A DNA stretch of 64,000 nt from Alteromonas sp. MMG017 (GTDB taxonomy: Bacteria > Pseudomonadota > Gammaproteobacteria > Enterobacterales > Alteromonadaceae). The position numbers and the translations under genes were made by a program. Under the pieces are notes generated by a model that had not been told where the DNA came from, ran no database searches, and saw only the letters and a program-made list of their open reading frames with translations. The first letter of the stretch is position 1. The number at the start of each line of letters is the position of its first letter. The stretch lies in assembly GCF_018100795.1 (NCBI RefSeq), contig NZ_JAGJDY010000001.1:496001-560000 (forward strand). Reading direction: 5' to 3'. Below are positions 35,959 to 45,831 of the stretch, piece after piece.

Positions 35959-36219
35959 ATGAAGCTTAATAACTCAAAAGAACTGGCTGATTATATAAAG
36001 CTGCATCGAAATAATCTGGCACGAACGCAGACCGATGTTGCACAGAATGTTGGTTTAAAGCAAAAAACCATCTCGGCTATTGAAAATTCCGCCGGTACCT
36101 CCCGTATTGATACCCTCTTTAAAATTGCGCATGAACTAGGCCTCTCTATTGAGCTTAAGCCAAAGCAAGAAAATGAAAGCGGCCAAAAGACCGAAAGTGG
36201 CTGGGATCAGGAGTGGTAA
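35959..36219 (+). CDS. hipB: HipB-type antitoxin, XRE-family
   Basis: This 86-aa DNA-binding protein has a Cro/CI-type helix-turn-helix (RTQTDVAQNVGLKQKTISAIEN, here described as residues ~23-44) and a hydrophilic C-terminal tail. It should neutralise HipA and repress the operon through the palindromes just upstream. GGAGAGG gives a strong ribosome site. It ends 1 bp before hipA starts, typical of hipBA modules. Confidence 0.9.
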   Translation: MKLNNSKELADYIKLHRNNLARTQTDVAQNVGLKQKTISAIENSAGTSRIDTLFKIAHELGLSIELKPKQENESGQKTESGWDQEW

Positions 36220-36220
36220 T

Positions 36221-37507
36221 ATGGAGTTAATGGTAAGCCTTAACGGGGTCAAAGTAGGTACACTGTTAAAAGATAAGAACGGTGGGCTCCATTTTTCTTA
36301 TACCGAACATTGGATGAAGCGCTCAGGCGCACGCCCTATTTCTTTGTCGTTACCTATTACAAAGCAAAAATACTCTGGCGATCTCGTTTATAACTTCTTT
36401 GATAACTTGCTTCCCGACAATCCATCCATACGAAATAAAATACAAGCTAGATTCTATGTAGGCTCTGGACATGCGTTCGATCTTTTAGCGGCGATAGGCA
36501 AAGATTGTGTGGGTGCTATTCAATTATCTTCAGAACAACCTGAGTACGTACAACAACTAAACTACAGGGTGTTGTCAGATGAATACGTTGAGAAGTTATT
36601 GCAAGGCTACAAGCATACAGCGCTTGGAATGGAAAATGACGATGATGACTTTCGGATTTCAATTGCTGGCGCCCAAGAAAAAACCGCGCTACTCAAAATT
36701 GGTCAACAATGGGCGAAACCGACGGGCTCAACTCCAACAAGTCACATAATGAAATTACCCATGGGCGAGTTACCGCAAGTGGGTATCGATTTAACCGATA
36801 GCTGTGAGAACGAATTTATTTGCCTAGAGCTGGCGAGAGCCTTTGAATTTAATGTGGCTAATTCAGAGGTGCTTTACTTTGGCGACCAGAAAGTTCTAAG
36901 CGTTGAACGCTTTGACCGTAAATATGCTTCTGACGGTTCATGGCTCATGCGCCTACCCCAAGAAGATTTTTGTCAGGCTATGGGCATTTCATCTGCTCAA
37001 AAATACCAATCTGATGGTGGCCCAGGAATAACAGACTGCTTAAATTTGCTCACGGCTTCGTCTAACGGGAAAGATAGAGAAACTTTTTTTAGGACTCAGA
37101 TATTCTTTTGGCTAATTGCTGCTATTGACGGTCATGGTAAGAATTTTAGCGTATTTTTAGAGCCTGAAAATACATATAGAATGACTCCTTTATATGATGT
37201 CTTGTCGGCGTTTCCTGTTATGGCTAAAAAAGCCTTACAGCCACAAAAGGTCAAAATGGCCATGTCTTTAAAAGGCAAAAACACTCACTGGAAATGGAAC
37301 GATATTCAGCCTCGCCATTTTGTATCGACTGCAGTTCAGGTGAAATACCCCTCAGACAAAGCTGCATCGCACTACGAATACTTTGTCGATAATGTTGAGA
37401 ACGCGATTGCAAAAGTCGAAGGTAAAATTCCCGATAACTTCCCACCCTACGTAGCGGAGGCAATTTTTTCCGGCCTGAGAAAGCAAGCATCTAAAAAATT
37501 GTTATAA
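36221..37507 (+). CDS. hipA: HipA-type serine/threonine kinase toxin
   Basis: This 428-aa kinase starts at the ATG at 36221, with CAGGAG upstream; a frame reaching 36149 would lie inside hipB. ISIAGAQEKTALLKIG matches the E. coli HipA loop with the auto-phosphorylated Ser. AAIDGHGKNFSVFL carries the catalytic Asp and Asn, and PLYDVLSAF the metal-binding Asp. E. coli HipA phosphorylates glutamyl-tRNA synthetase and causes growth arrest and persistence; the same target is inferred here, not shown. The module sits between copies of the tRNA-Arg 3' end, which suggests horizontal gain. Confidence 0.92.
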   Translation: MELMVSLNGVKVGTLLKDKNGGLHFSYTEHWMKRSGARPISLSLPITKQKYSGDLVYNFFDNLLPDNPSIRNKIQARFYVGSGHAFDLLAAIGKDCVGAIQLSSEQPEYVQQLNYRVLSDEYVEKLLQGYKHTALGMENDDDDFRISIAGAQEKTALLKIGQQWAKPTGSTPTSHIMKLPMGELPQVGIDLTDSCENEFICLELARAFEFNVANSEVLYFGDQKVLSVERFDRKYASDGSWLMRLPQEDFCQAMGISSAQKYQSDGGPGITDCLNLLTASSNGKDRETFFRTQIFFWLIAAIDGHGKNFSVFLEPENTYRMTPLYDVLSAFPVMAKKALQPQKVKMAMSLKGKNTHWKWNDIQPRHFVSTAVQVKYPSDKAASHYEYFVDNVENAIAKVEGKIPDNFPPYVAEAIFSGLRKQASKKLL

Positions 37508-37572
37508 ATAGCCAGTGATTAAGTGCAACTGCCTTGACCGGTTGCTCTGTTAAAGTTCTACACGAGTATCCG

Positions 37573-37615
37573 AGAGAAATGGCGCACCCGACAGGATTCG
37601 AACCTGTGACCTTCG
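37573..37615 (-). repeat. Second copy of the 43-bp tRNA-Arg 3' repeat
   Basis: This segment is identical to 35635-35677 and includes the 3' end of the intact tRNA plus 7 bp of flank. The two copies are direct repeats bounding about 1.9 kb that contains hipBA and its operators. Confidence 0.8.
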
Positions 37616-37656
37616 CCTCCGGAGGGCGACGCTCTATCCAGCTGAGCTACGGGTGC
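37580..37656 (-). tRNA. tRNA-Arg (anticodon CCG)
   Basis: This 77-nt cloverleaf on the - strand has an acceptor pairing GCACCCG with CGGGTGC, a D arm GCTCAGCTGGATAGAGC, an anticodon loop CTCCGGA giving anticodon CCG, a T arm ACAGGTTCGAATCCTGT and an encoded CCA. It reads CGG codons. Its 3' end is duplicated at 35635-35677, so it has served, or looks like it has served, as an integration target. Confidence 0.95.
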
Positions 37657-37933
37657 ATTGAAAATAGCTTAATATGATAAAAATTTAACCTGTTCTAAAG
37701 GAATAAGAACGTGGTGTGGTTAAACTTCCTGCTTAAGCGCGGCGTAATAATACTTAGGCCATGGGCTCGCATCAACTGGTTTGTGTAATTCTCTTACTTT
37801 AATAGGTTTTGAAGGTACTTTATCCCTACTTTTTATAGGTAATTGGTAGCAAATAGTTGTTCGGGCTTGAATTCCCGTTATAATCTGGCCAGTTATACTT
37901 TAATTTAAAGTTCATGATTGCCTGGAGACAGAT

Positions 37934-38341
37934 GTGAAATTGAAAACCTGGTTTATTGTTGCAGCTACAGCACTTACTGTGTTTGCGGCGCAAGCACAAG
38001 AAATGAGTAACGACGATATTGCTAACCGTATTAAACCGGTTGGTCAGATACACGTAGCTGGCGCGGAAGCTGCTGGCCCTGCTGCTGCAGGTGGTGGTGC
38101 TAAGTCGGGTGAAGATGTTTATAACTCTGCCTGTGTAGCGTGTCATAGTTCTGGTGTGCTTGGTGCACCTAAAGTTCACGTAGCCGCTGATTGGCAGCCG
38201 CGTTTAGACGAAAAAGGCCTAGACGGCGTATGGCAAAATGCCCTTAACGGTATTAATGCTATGCCACCTCGTGGTACCTGTGCTTCGTGCTCTGATGATG
38301 AAATTAAAGCCGCAATTGAGTACATGATTGAAGGTATCTAA
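37934..38341 (+). CDS. Cytochrome c5, periplasmic
   Basis: This 135-aa protein has a signal peptide (FIVAATALTVFAAQAQ, cleavage about residue 21), an Ala/Gly linker, and a class I heme c domain with CVACH and an axial Met in INAMPPRG. The CASC pair before the last helix is characteristic of cytochrome c5. It carries electrons in the periplasm, probably to a terminal oxidase. The start is GTG with GGAG 7 nt upstream. It stands alone between tRNA-Arg and a GGDEF-EAL gene. Confidence 0.88.
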   Translation: MKLKTWFIVAATALTVFAAQAQEMSNDDIANRIKPVGQIHVAGAEAAGPAAAGGGAKSGEDVYNSACVACHSSGVLGAPKVHVAADWQPRLDEKGLDGVWQNALNGINAMPPRGTCASCSDDEIKAAIEYMIEGI

Positions 38342-38448
38342 CCTTCGCCATTTACTAACAATGTGTTGGAAAAAGTAGCGTTTTTCGAGTAGATCGGGTA
38401 ATTTAACCGCATCTAAGAATAAGCTCTTTTTACTTGCCGGCGAACGGA

Positions 38449-41049
38449 ATGTCATCAGATTCAACGCAATATGAGTTGACAGAAGAAGAGCTGCGGGAAA
38501 TTATACCGCAGCTTCAACAACTCACTAATAAATATAAGCGTGCTGAACGAGTTCAGAAAGCGCTATTCGACATTTCCGAGCTTGCAAGTTCTGTTAGTCA
38601 TCTAAACCGTCTTTACACCGCAATCCATGAAATCATTGCCGATTTCATGAACGCCGATAACTTCTTTGTTGCCTTCTACGAACAAGACAGCCAAATTGTC
38701 GACTTCGCCTATTTCGTTGACGAGTTTGACGAACAAACCGTAAAACAGTTACCCGCCGATTCCTTAATGGATGGCATGACGGGTTTTATATTGCGCACCG
38801 GCCAGCACTTATTCTATAAACGTGAAGAAGAAGAAGTTTTTGCTGAAGATCACGGTATTAAATTAGTAGGTTCTCAGCCTTTTGAGCTTCTTGGAGTTCC
38901 ACTTAAACGTGGCAGCCAAGTGATTGGCGCTATGGTGGTGCAAACCTACGATGAAGGTGTGCATTACACTCAAGAAGATTTAGAAGTACTGCTGTTTGTT
39001 TCACAGCACATTGTTACCACGGTAGACAGGGTTAAAAACCGTGAACTCACCGAACGTACCATTCGTGAACGTACTCGCCAGCTACGAAAAATTAATGACG
39101 ACCTTCAAGAGGAAATTCTTGAGCGTCAAAAAGTAGAGTCGTTACAACAAGCCTTATTTGAAATTTCTGAATTAGCAGCAAACCTAGAAGGCGATATGTC
39201 GGTCTTCTATTCTAGCTTGCACGAAATTCTAGCCCGCCTTATTAGTGCGCCAAACTGCTTTATCTCTATTATTGATGAATCGAAGCAAATGCTAGAGTTT
39301 CCGTATTTCAGTGATGTTGAAGACACCGGCGTTGAAGCTAGGCCCATGGGCTTAGGTTTAACGGAATTTGTACTGCGTACCGGCCAAGCTGAACTGATTA
39401 ACCCGCCACGGGTACTGGAACTTGCCGAAGCGGGTGAAATTGATGTGTCTGTTGCCCAAAGCATGTTAAACAGTGCCAACTCTTGGCTGGGGTCGCCCCT
39501 GGTGGTAGATGGTGAAGTGTTTGGAGTTATTGCGGTGCAAACCTACGGTAAGCATGCCAAATACAACGCCAGAGACTTAGAGTTACTGCGCTTTGTTTCA
39601 CACCATATTGCGGTAACCATGGAGCGTAAGCGCAGTACTGAAGAAATTCATCGTCACAACAGTGAGCTTGAGCTCAGGGTTGCCGCGCGTACTGCCGAGC
39701 TCGATAGAGCCAACAAATACTTAAAACAGCAAATTGAAGAGCGTAAGGAAATTGAGCTTAAGCTTATTCACGATGCGCATCACGATTCACTCACCGACCT
39801 TCCGAACCGTTCAATGTTTACCAGCAGGCTTGAACTAGCCATTGCCAGTAAGCAGCGTTACACCGAAAATTACTTTGCGGTGTTGTTCATCGACTTAGAC
39901 CGATTCAAAGTTATTAACGATACCTTAGGCCATCACGCCGGTGATGAGTTCTTAGTTGAAGTGGCTAGACGCATTGCACTATGCATTCGTGGGCACGACT
40001 TACTGGCCCGCTTAGGTGGCGATGAGTTTGTGGTTTTACTCGATAACTTTGAAGATTTAACCGATGTGCAAGAAGTGGCATCTCGTATTATTAACTCGAT
40101 TTCAGAACCATTCTTGCTGGAAGGTCGTGAAATGTATTCGGGTGCCAGTATCGGCATTGCTAATTTAGAGTCGTATTATCGTAGTGCCGATGAAGTGCTA
40201 CGTGATGCTGATGCTGCTATGTATCAGGCAAAAACATTGGGCCGAGGCCGATTTGTTATGTTCGATAAGAGCATGCGCGACCGCTTAATTGAAGAACTTG
40301 AGCTAGAAAACGAATTTCGCCGTGCCTTGCGCGATGAAGAGTTTGAATACTTCTTGCAGCCTGTTATTGATATAAGAGACAACACAACGCTTTATAACGA
40401 GATGTACGTGCGTTGGAGTCACCCGACTTTCGGCAAAATAGCCCGGGAGCAGTTTCGCCAAGTGGCCGAACAAAGTGGCTTAACCTTAGATTTAGATTTG
40501 TTTCAGTTACGCAAAGCTTGCGAGTTACTGGCTCACGCGAAAACAACAGGCGAAGACACCGGCCGTATTGCGGTAAACGTTTCTATTATTCATTTGCTAC
40601 AAGCGTCTATGGTGAATCAGATGATTTCGCTTATAGACGAATACAAAATATCGCCCCACGATTTGGTATTTGAGTTTGATGAAAACGATTTAAATCGTCG
40701 TTCGCAGTTTATTTTGCCCGCAATTAAGAAGTTGAAGCGTGCGGGGGTGACCTTAGTGCTAGATAACTTTGGTAGTGGCTTGGCGTCGCTTAGTTACTTA
40801 TTCGCCTATCCGTTCGACTTCATCAAAATTGACCACAGATTTGTGCGTTCGCTACCCCGTTCACAGCGAAACCTTAAGCTTATTCAATCGGTAATGCTTA
40901 TTTCTGAACACCTTAAATTTAAGGTTATTGCCGAAGGGGTAGACTCACCTGCACAGCTAAATGCGCTTACCGACATTGAGTGTAATTACGCCCAAGGTAA
41001 AGTGCTTACTCGCGCGACTGTACTTGATATGAAACAGCTAGCAGGCTAG
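38449..41049 (+). CDS. GAF-GAF-GGDEF-EAL protein with altered EAL domain
   Basis: This 866-aa cytosolic signalling protein starts with a short coiled coil, followed by two GAF-type sensor domains (~30-200 and ~230-390, each ending near VQTYG/VQTYDEG) and a second coiled coil (~400-450). A GGDEF domain with an intact RLGGDEFVVLL motif and an EAL domain follow. GGDEF is likely an active diguanylate cyclase. The EAL half departs from consensus: EMYVRW replaces EALLRW and DNFGSG replaces DDFGTG, so hydrolysis of c-di-GMP is doubtful. I use the ATG at 38449; a TTG at 38434 is possible. Duplicated GAF domains suggest a small-molecule or redox input. Confidence 0.85.
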   Translation: MSSDSTQYELTEEELREIIPQLQQLTNKYKRAERVQKALFDISELASSVSHLNRLYTAIHEIIADFMNADNFFVAFYEQDSQIVDFAYFVDEFDEQTVKQLPADSLMDGMTGFILRTGQHLFYKREEEEVFAEDHGIKLVGSQPFELLGVPLKRGSQVIGAMVVQTYDEGVHYTQEDLEVLLFVSQHIVTTVDRVKNRELTERTIRERTRQLRKINDDLQEEILERQKVESLQQALFEISELAANLEGDMSVFYSSLHEILARLISAPNCFISIIDESKQMLEFPYFSDVEDTGVEARPMGLGLTEFVLRTGQAELINPPRVLELAEAGEIDVSVAQSMLNSANSWLGSPLVVDGEVFGVIAVQTYGKHAKYNARDLELLRFVSHHIAVTMERKRSTEEIHRHNSELELRVAARTAELDRANKYLKQQIEERKEIELKLIHDAHHDSLTDLPNRSMFTSRLELAIASKQRYTENYFAVLFIDLDRFKVINDTLGHHAGDEFLVEVARRIALCIRGHDLLARLGGDEFVVLLDNFEDLTDVQEVASRIINSISEPFLLEGREMYSGASIGIANLESYYRSADEVLRDADAAMYQAKTLGRGRFVMFDKSMRDRLIEELELENEFRRALRDEEFEYFLQPVIDIRDNTTLYNEMYVRWSHPTFGKIAREQFRQVAEQSGLTLDLDLFQLRKACELLAHAKTTGEDTGRIAVNVSIIHLLQASMVNQMISLIDEYKISPHDLVFEFDENDLNRRSQFILPAIKKLKRAGVTLVLDNFGSGLASLSYLFAYPFDFIKIDHRFVRSLPRSQRNLKLIQSVMLISEHLKFKVIAEGVDSPAQLNALTDIECNYAQGKVLTRATVLDMKQLAG

Positions 41050-41165
41050 CTGTTTGTTGCTATATTCCCCTGCTAGTTATCACTAACGCCTTTTTTAGAT
41101 TATCAGCGCGGTTTGTTGCTGGTACTTGTATTACCTTACGTTCATAGCCGTCAACGTTACTAGCA

Positions 41166-43181
41166 CTATTTCTTACCCAGCATATCTCTTAAGTTAGCAA
41201 TACTACTTTGGCCTTTTTGCTGGCGTACCTCGGCACTTTCTTTCGGCTTTTGGTTTTCCCATTGAAGGTCGTCTATGGGCAGCTCGTAAAGAAAGCGGCT
41301 TGGTTCAGGGTTTATAACTTCACCGAACTGGCGGCGCTCTTTCGCTAGGCTGAAAATAAGCTCTCGCTGCGCACGGGTAATGCCTACATACGCGAGGCGG
41401 CGCTCTTCTTCTACGTTGTCTTCATCTACACTGCTTTGATGGGGTAACAAACCTTCTTCCATGCCTACTAAGAACACAATTGGAAACTCTAGTCCTTTAG
41501 AAGCGTGCAGTGTCATTAGCTGTACTTGGTCACCATCGCCGTCGTCTTCGCCTCGCTCCATCATGTCGCGCAAGATAAGGCGGTTTACTACTTCGGTAAG
41601 GTTCATGGGGCTATCAAGTTCGTTGCCTTCTAGCATGTCGGTTACCCAGCCAAATAACGTACTTACGTTCGCCATGCCCATTTCAGCCGCTTTAGGGCTA
41701 GCGCTTTGCTCGTATAACCACTCTTCGTAGCTCATCGACTTGATCATGCCGCGAAGGGCATCTTTAGTTTCGCCACGAGTCGCGTTATCAGACACTTCCA
41801 CTATCCAACGAGCAAACCCCGATACGGCATCGTATGCCCTATCCGACAGCACGCTGTTTAAATTTGGGTGAGTGGCCGCTTCAAACATGGGCACGCCTAA
41901 GCTGTTCGCAAAGTTACCTAGCTTTTCTAGTGTCACGCGCCCTATGCCGCGACTTGGCGTATTAATTATACGTAGTAAGGCATTATCGTCGTCTTGGTTC
42001 ACCAACAAGCGCAAGTAAGCCATGATGTCTTTCACTTCGGTACGCCCGAAGAACGACATACCGCCACTAATTTTATAAGGAATGCGGTTGCTCATTAGTA
42101 ACTTCTCGAACAAGCGGCTTTGATGGTTCCCTCGGTACAAAATAGCGTAGTCTTTGAACTTAGTGCGGTTCATAAACTTGTGCGCTAGCAGTTCTGCTAC
42201 CACTCGTTCAGCTTCATGTTCTTCGTTTTTTGCTTCTATAACTCTAAGCGGTTCGCCGTATTGCAGTTCAGAGAACAGGGTTTTATCGAACAAGTGCGGG
42301 TTGTTCTGAATAAGAATGTTGGCGCAATGCAGTATTCGCCCTGAAGAGCGATAATTCTGCTGTAGCTTAATAACGTTCAAGCGCGGGAAATCTTGCTGTA
42401 GCAAGTTTAAGTTTTGTGGCTTGGCACCGCGCCATGAATAAATGGATTGGTCGTCGTCGCCTACCACAGTAAAGCGCGAACGTTCGCCTACCAATAGCTT
42501 TACCAGTTCGTACTGACTGGTGTTGGTATCTTGGTACTCATCCACCAGCAAATAACGAATTTTGTTTTGCCACTTGGCCCGTACGGTTTCGCTGGTTTTT
42601 AATAACAGTGTGGGCAATAAAATAAGGTCATCGAAGTCAAGGGCGTTATAGGCGCGTAAGTTATCTTGGTAACGCTTGTAAGCTTCTGCAAACTCTCGTT
42701 CACCGGTACTGGTAGCTTGCTTTAGTAACGCCTCGGGCAGCAGTAAATCGTTCTTCCAGTTTGAAATACAGCTTTGTAATAGCGAAAGCTGATCTTTATC
42801 GCCGTCTATCGTGTCTTCGGTTAAATCGGTTAACAGTGCCAACGAGTCTTTGTCGTCGAACAATGAGAAACCAGGCTTTAAGCCTAGCTCTTTAATATGG
42901 GCTTTTATAATGGTTAGCCCCATGGTGTGAAAGGTACATACCTTCAAACCACGTGCTTCTGGCTTACCTAAGGTTTCAGCTACCCGTTCTTTCATTTCTC
43001 GGGCGGCTTTGTTGGTAAAGGTTACCGCTGCAATATACCGTGCTGGCATATCGCAATTTCTAACTAGGTGCGCAATTTTGTTGGTAATAACCCGAGTTTT
43101 ACCACTGCCGGCGCCGGCTAATACTAAGCAGGGGCCAGACACAAAGGTGACAGCTGATTGTTGCGCATCGTTTAATTTCAT
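41166..43181 (-). CDS. rep: ATP-dependent DNA helicase Rep
   Basis: This 671-aa SF1A 3'-5' helicase helps restart replication and displace proteins ahead of the fork. Walker A is GAGSGKTRV near residue 22, followed by [14 protein letters not shown] (Ia), LVDEYQDTN (II), [14 protein letters not shown] (III), LQQNYRSS (IV) and [12 protein letters not shown] (VI). [16 protein letters not shown] is also conserved. The length is close to E. coli Rep (673 aa) and shorter than UvrD. It is divergent from ubiK. Confidence 0.93.
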   Translation of the reverse strand: MKLNDAQQSAVTFVSGPCLVLAGAGSGKTRVITNKIAHLVRNCDMPARYIAAVTFTNKAAREMKERVAETLGKPEARGLKVCTFHTMGLTIIKAHIKELGLKPGFSLFDDKDSLALLTDLTEDTIDGDKDQLSLLQSCISNWKNDLLLPEALLKQATSTGEREFAEAYKRYQDNLRAYNALDFDDLILLPTLLLKTSETVRAKWQNKIRYLLVDEYQDTNTSQYELVKLLVGERSRFTVVGDDDQSIYSWRGAKPQNLNLLQQDFPRLNVIKLQQNYRSSGRILHCANILIQNNPHLFDKTLFSELQYGEPLRVIEAKNEEHEAERVVAELLAHKFMNRTKFKDYAILYRGNHQSRLFEKLLMSNRIPYKISGGMSFFGRTEVKDIMAYLRLLVNQDDDNALLRIINTPSRGIGRVTLEKLGNFANSLGVPMFEAATHPNLNSVLSDRAYDAVSGFARWIVEVSDNATRGETKDALRGMIKSMSYEEWLYEQSASPKAAEMGMANVSTLFGWVTDMLEGNELDSPMNLTEVVNRLILRDMMERGEDDGDGDQVQLMTLHASKGLEFPIVFLVGMEEGLLPHQSSVDEDNVEEERRLAYVGITRAQRELIFSLAKERRQFGEVINPEPSRFLYELPIDDLQWENQKPKESAEVRQQKGQSSIANLRDMLGKK

Positions 43182-43353
43182 CGCGTTCCTAAATTACGTT
43201 CCTAAAAGCTAACAGGTGTAATGAGTGCCGTGCTTACTCTAAAGCGCCTTACGATAAGGCTTGTTTTTGTTTAACGTGCTTTTTCATTGCAAGAAGTGGC
43301 GATACCGATAGAATAGAAGCCTATTCTAACGAAGCGCATTATAAGGGAAATCC

Positions 43354-43617
43354 ATGTTGGATCCGAAAAAACTCGAAGATTTAGCGAAACAGATTGCTGA
43401 CGCCGTACCACCGGGTGTGCGTAACATGGCTGAAGGCGCAGAAGGTAAAATTAAACAGGTTTTACAGTCGCAGCTTTCAAAACTTGATTTAGTCACTCGT
43501 GAAGAGTTCGATATTCAAAGCCAAGTGCTTATTCGCACTCGCGAAAAGTTAGACGCAATGGAAGCTCGCATTGTTCAACTAGAAGCTAAAGCAACAGAAG
43601 CTGCTAAATCTGAGTAG
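43354..43617 (+). CDS. ubiK: Ubiquinone biosynthesis accessory factor UbiK (YqiC)
   Basis: This 87-aa coiled-coil protein matches UbiK/YqiC: MLDPKKLEDLAKQI at the start and a C-terminal heptad helix EKLDAMEARIVQLEAK. It assists ubiquinone assembly in aerobically growing bacteria, with UbiJ and lipids. It is separated from ubiCA by a convergent junction, so the local cluster is ubiquinone-related. Confidence 0.9.
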   Translation: MLDPKKLEDLAKQIADAVPPGVRNMAEGAEGKIKQVLQSQLSKLDLVTREEFDIQSQVLIRTREKLDAMEARIVQLEAKATEAAKSE

Positions 43618-43638
43618 CTAAACGTTTACGTCCACACT

Positions 43639-43689
43639 CCCTTGCACTGCACATCGTAATAGCTCTATACAGCGCATGTGATGCAAGGG
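43639..43689. terminator. Possible bidirectional terminator between ubiK and ubiA
   Basis: CCCTTGCA (43639-43646) pairs with TGCAAGGG (43682-43689), and the inner CACAT/ATGTG can extend the stem. It lies between convergent genes, but the loop is long and there is no clear T run. Confidence 0.4.
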
Positions 43690-43728
43690 GATGCTTATTT
43701 GCTAAGCCTTTAGCCTCTACAAAAATAC

Positions 43729-44625
43729 CTAGCCTATCCAAAAATTCGCCACTAACCCTAACGTAAATACCAAGCCTACATAGTGGTTTTCAATAAAGGC
43801 AGTAAAACACCCTTCTCGCTGACGGTGCTTAACAAATTGGTACTGGCGATAAAACAACCCGGCCCCAATAATTAGCGATAGGTAATACGGCCAATGCGCC
43901 TCGATAGCCCCGCCAATAAAGTACAAAATGGTTAACGTAGCAGCTTGAAACCCAATAATAATGGACACGTCGTACTTACCAAATAAAATGGCGGTAGATT
44001 TAACCCCTATTTCCAGGTCGTCGTCTCTGTCTACCATGGCATACATGGTGTCGTAGGCTACCGTCCATAATAGATTTGCCACAAACAACCACCAGCCATA
44101 AGCAGGCACAGTTTCAGACACCGCCATAAACGCCATCGGAATTGCCCACCCAAAAGCAGCGCCTAATACCACTTGTGGCAAGTGGGTATAGCGTTTCATA
44201 AAGGGGTAACTGGCTGCTAGTAACAGCGCGATTACCGACAAAGCAACGGTTTGCCAATTCAGCATTAGCACTAACAAGAAGGCCAGTATAATTAGCCCTC
44301 CAAACAGGTTTAACGCTTGTTTTGGTGTTACCTCTCCTGTGGCCAATGGCCGCGTGGCGGTGCGCTTTACGCTGCCATCTACTTTTCTATCGGCGTAGTC
44401 GTTAATGACGCAGCCCGCTGAGCGCATCACTACCACGCCTGCGGTAAAAATAAGCGCGATGCCTAAACTGGGTAAGCCTTCAGATGCCATAAGCAATGCC
44501 CAAAAGGTAGGCCAAAGCAGCAAGTAAATACCCACGGGTTTGTCTAAACGCATCAGGCGAATATACGCAGATGGATGCTGTTTTATATGGTTGAGGTTCT
44601 GGGCTAAATTAAGATTCAGTGCCAT
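43729..44625 (-). CDS. ubiA: 4-hydroxybenzoate polyprenyltransferase
   Basis: This 298-aa inner-membrane enzyme has eight or nine hydrophobic helices. The two prenyl-diphosphate-binding Asp motifs are [10 protein letters not shown] and [11 protein letters not shown]. It attaches the polyprenyl tail to 4-hydroxybenzoate, the second committed step of ubiquinone synthesis. Its start overlaps the ubiC end by 17 bp, as in other gammaproteobacteria. Confidence 0.94.
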   Translation of the reverse strand: MALNLNLAQNLNHIKQHPSAYIRLMRLDKPVGIYLLLWPTFWALLMASEGLPSLGIALIFTAGVVVMRSAGCVINDYADRKVDGSVKRTATRPLATGEVTPKQALNLFGGLIILAFLLVLMLNWQTVALSVIALLLAASYPFMKRYTHLPQVVLGAAFGWAIPMAFMAVSETVPAYGWWLFVANLLWTVAYDTMYAMVDRDDDLEIGVKSTAILFGKYDVSIIIGFQAATLTILYFIGGAIEAHWPYYLSLIIGAGLFYRQYQFVKHRQREGCFTAFIENHYVGLVFTLGLVANFWIG

Positions 44626-45178
44626 TGTCGTACCTTGAATAATAAACGGGTGCGTCGGGTAGAAAAACTTCGGCCACTATCATGCTGTCTTCACCCAATG
44701 TAAATAATGAACGTCGGCCCCATAATTGCTGATTGCGCTCAAAGCCTAGTGCCGTGGCAGGCAATTGGCACAATTCAAACTCAGAGCGTATAAACCTAGC
44801 ATCGTTAAACAGTCGCTTACCTAAGGGTTCACTACCTAAATTTGCTAGCTCTGCTTCTACCAAACGCTGGGGAATAACGGAACGGGCAAAAACCCATGGC
44901 AGGGTGTTACCACATAACAGTACTTCTCGTACCTGAAATACCTGCGAAGGCTGATGTGATTGCTGGTCCGACAGCAGGCTTTGCTCATTAGCATGAAGTG
45001 CGGTTTCAGCCTGCCCTAGCACGTTTAACGTAAATTGATGGCAAAGCGACTGCACGCGCTCGGTTAAGGAGCCTGTGTCTAGCAACCAATTTTTTAAATA
45101 CGGATTGTTACGGGGCGCACTGTAGGCTTGCATCCACTCTACATTTAAGCCAACGGGAAAGCTGCTAGGAAAACTCAC
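44609..45178 (-). CDS. ubiC: Chorismate lyase
   Basis: This 189-aa cytosolic enzyme splits chorismate into 4-hydroxybenzoate and pyruvate. [12 protein letters not shown] and the later LGRRSLF-like segment ([10 protein letters not shown]) match UbiC. I take the GTG at 45178, which has an AGAG-type ribosome site; a TTG at 45184 is also in frame. The gene feeds UbiA directly and overlaps it. Confidence 0.88.
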   Translation of the reverse strand: MSFPSSFPVGLNVEWMQAYSAPRNNPYLKNWLLDTGSLTERVQSLCHQFTLNVLGQAETALHANEQSLLSDQQSHQPSQVFQVREVLLCGNTLPWVFARSVIPQRLVEAELANLGSEPLGKRLFNDARFIRSEFELCQLPATALGFERNQQLWGRRSLFTLGEDSMIVAEVFLPDAPVYYSRYDNGTES

Positions 45179-45376
45179 TACCAAATCTCTGTCATAATTT
45201 TACACGATAAAAAAAGTATCATATCACTTGTTGGTGACATGGTGGTTTATCTGATTGCTAATAGCTAGCATATTGATTTTACGTGTACCTTAGTACTTTT
45301 GCAGTAGTGTCATTAACCTATGATTTGCTACACTACAGCCTGTCATCTAAATTAATTGGTATTTTTGGCTCAAATC

Positions 45377-45790
45377 ATGACAAAGTCACTTGCTTCACGT
45401 TTTATAGCTACCGCTCTATTAGTTAGTAGTGCTTTCACGCCTGCATTTGCGCAAGATAAGGCAAATTTTGCTTATCTTGGGTTAGAGCCAGACATCGTTA
45501 CCAATTACATTGGCGAGTCTTCAAGAAAGCTTGGTTATGTACGCGTTACCGTTGAATTAATGATTTATGACGTAGATCAGCTGGAAATTGCAGAACACCA
45601 TATGCCGCTATTACGTGCAACGGCCATCGATATCTTCGGCAGACAGCCTGAAGAAAAAGTAAAATCGCTAACGGGCAGAGAAGATATTCGCCGCGCCATT
45701 CTAAAAGCGCTTCAAGATCATATGAAAAAAGAAACCGGTGGCGAGGTTATCAAAAACGTTATCTTCACCAAGTATTTATATCAAGGCTAG
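45377..45790 (+). CDS. FliL-like periplasmic protein
   Basis: This 137-aa protein has a signal peptide (about 26 residues, ending AFAQ) and a domain resembling the periplasmic part of FliL (YVRVTVELMIYD, then EDIRRAILKALQDHM). True FliL is a membrane-anchored flagellar stator factor; here there is a cleavable signal and no flagellar neighbour. The gene is divergent from ubiC, a position I recall in related genera. Its role is unknown, and it may be unrelated to motility. The frame can extend to 45356, but the ATG at 45377 fits the signal peptide. Confidence 0.75.
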   Translation: MTKSLASRFIATALLVSSAFTPAFAQDKANFAYLGLEPDIVTNYIGESSRKLGYVRVTVELMIYDVDQLEIAEHHMPLLRATAIDIFGRQPEEKVKSLTGREDIRRAILKALQDHMKKETGGEVIKNVIFTKYLYQG

Positions 45791-45831
45791 GCGCTACTAC
45801 AGCAGCACCTAGTCAAGCACGAAAGCTTGCA

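Noticed and set aside
36149-36220. Longer HipA start at 36149
   Set aside because: It would lie inside hipB; the ATG at 36221 has its own ribosome site and matches the family N-terminus.
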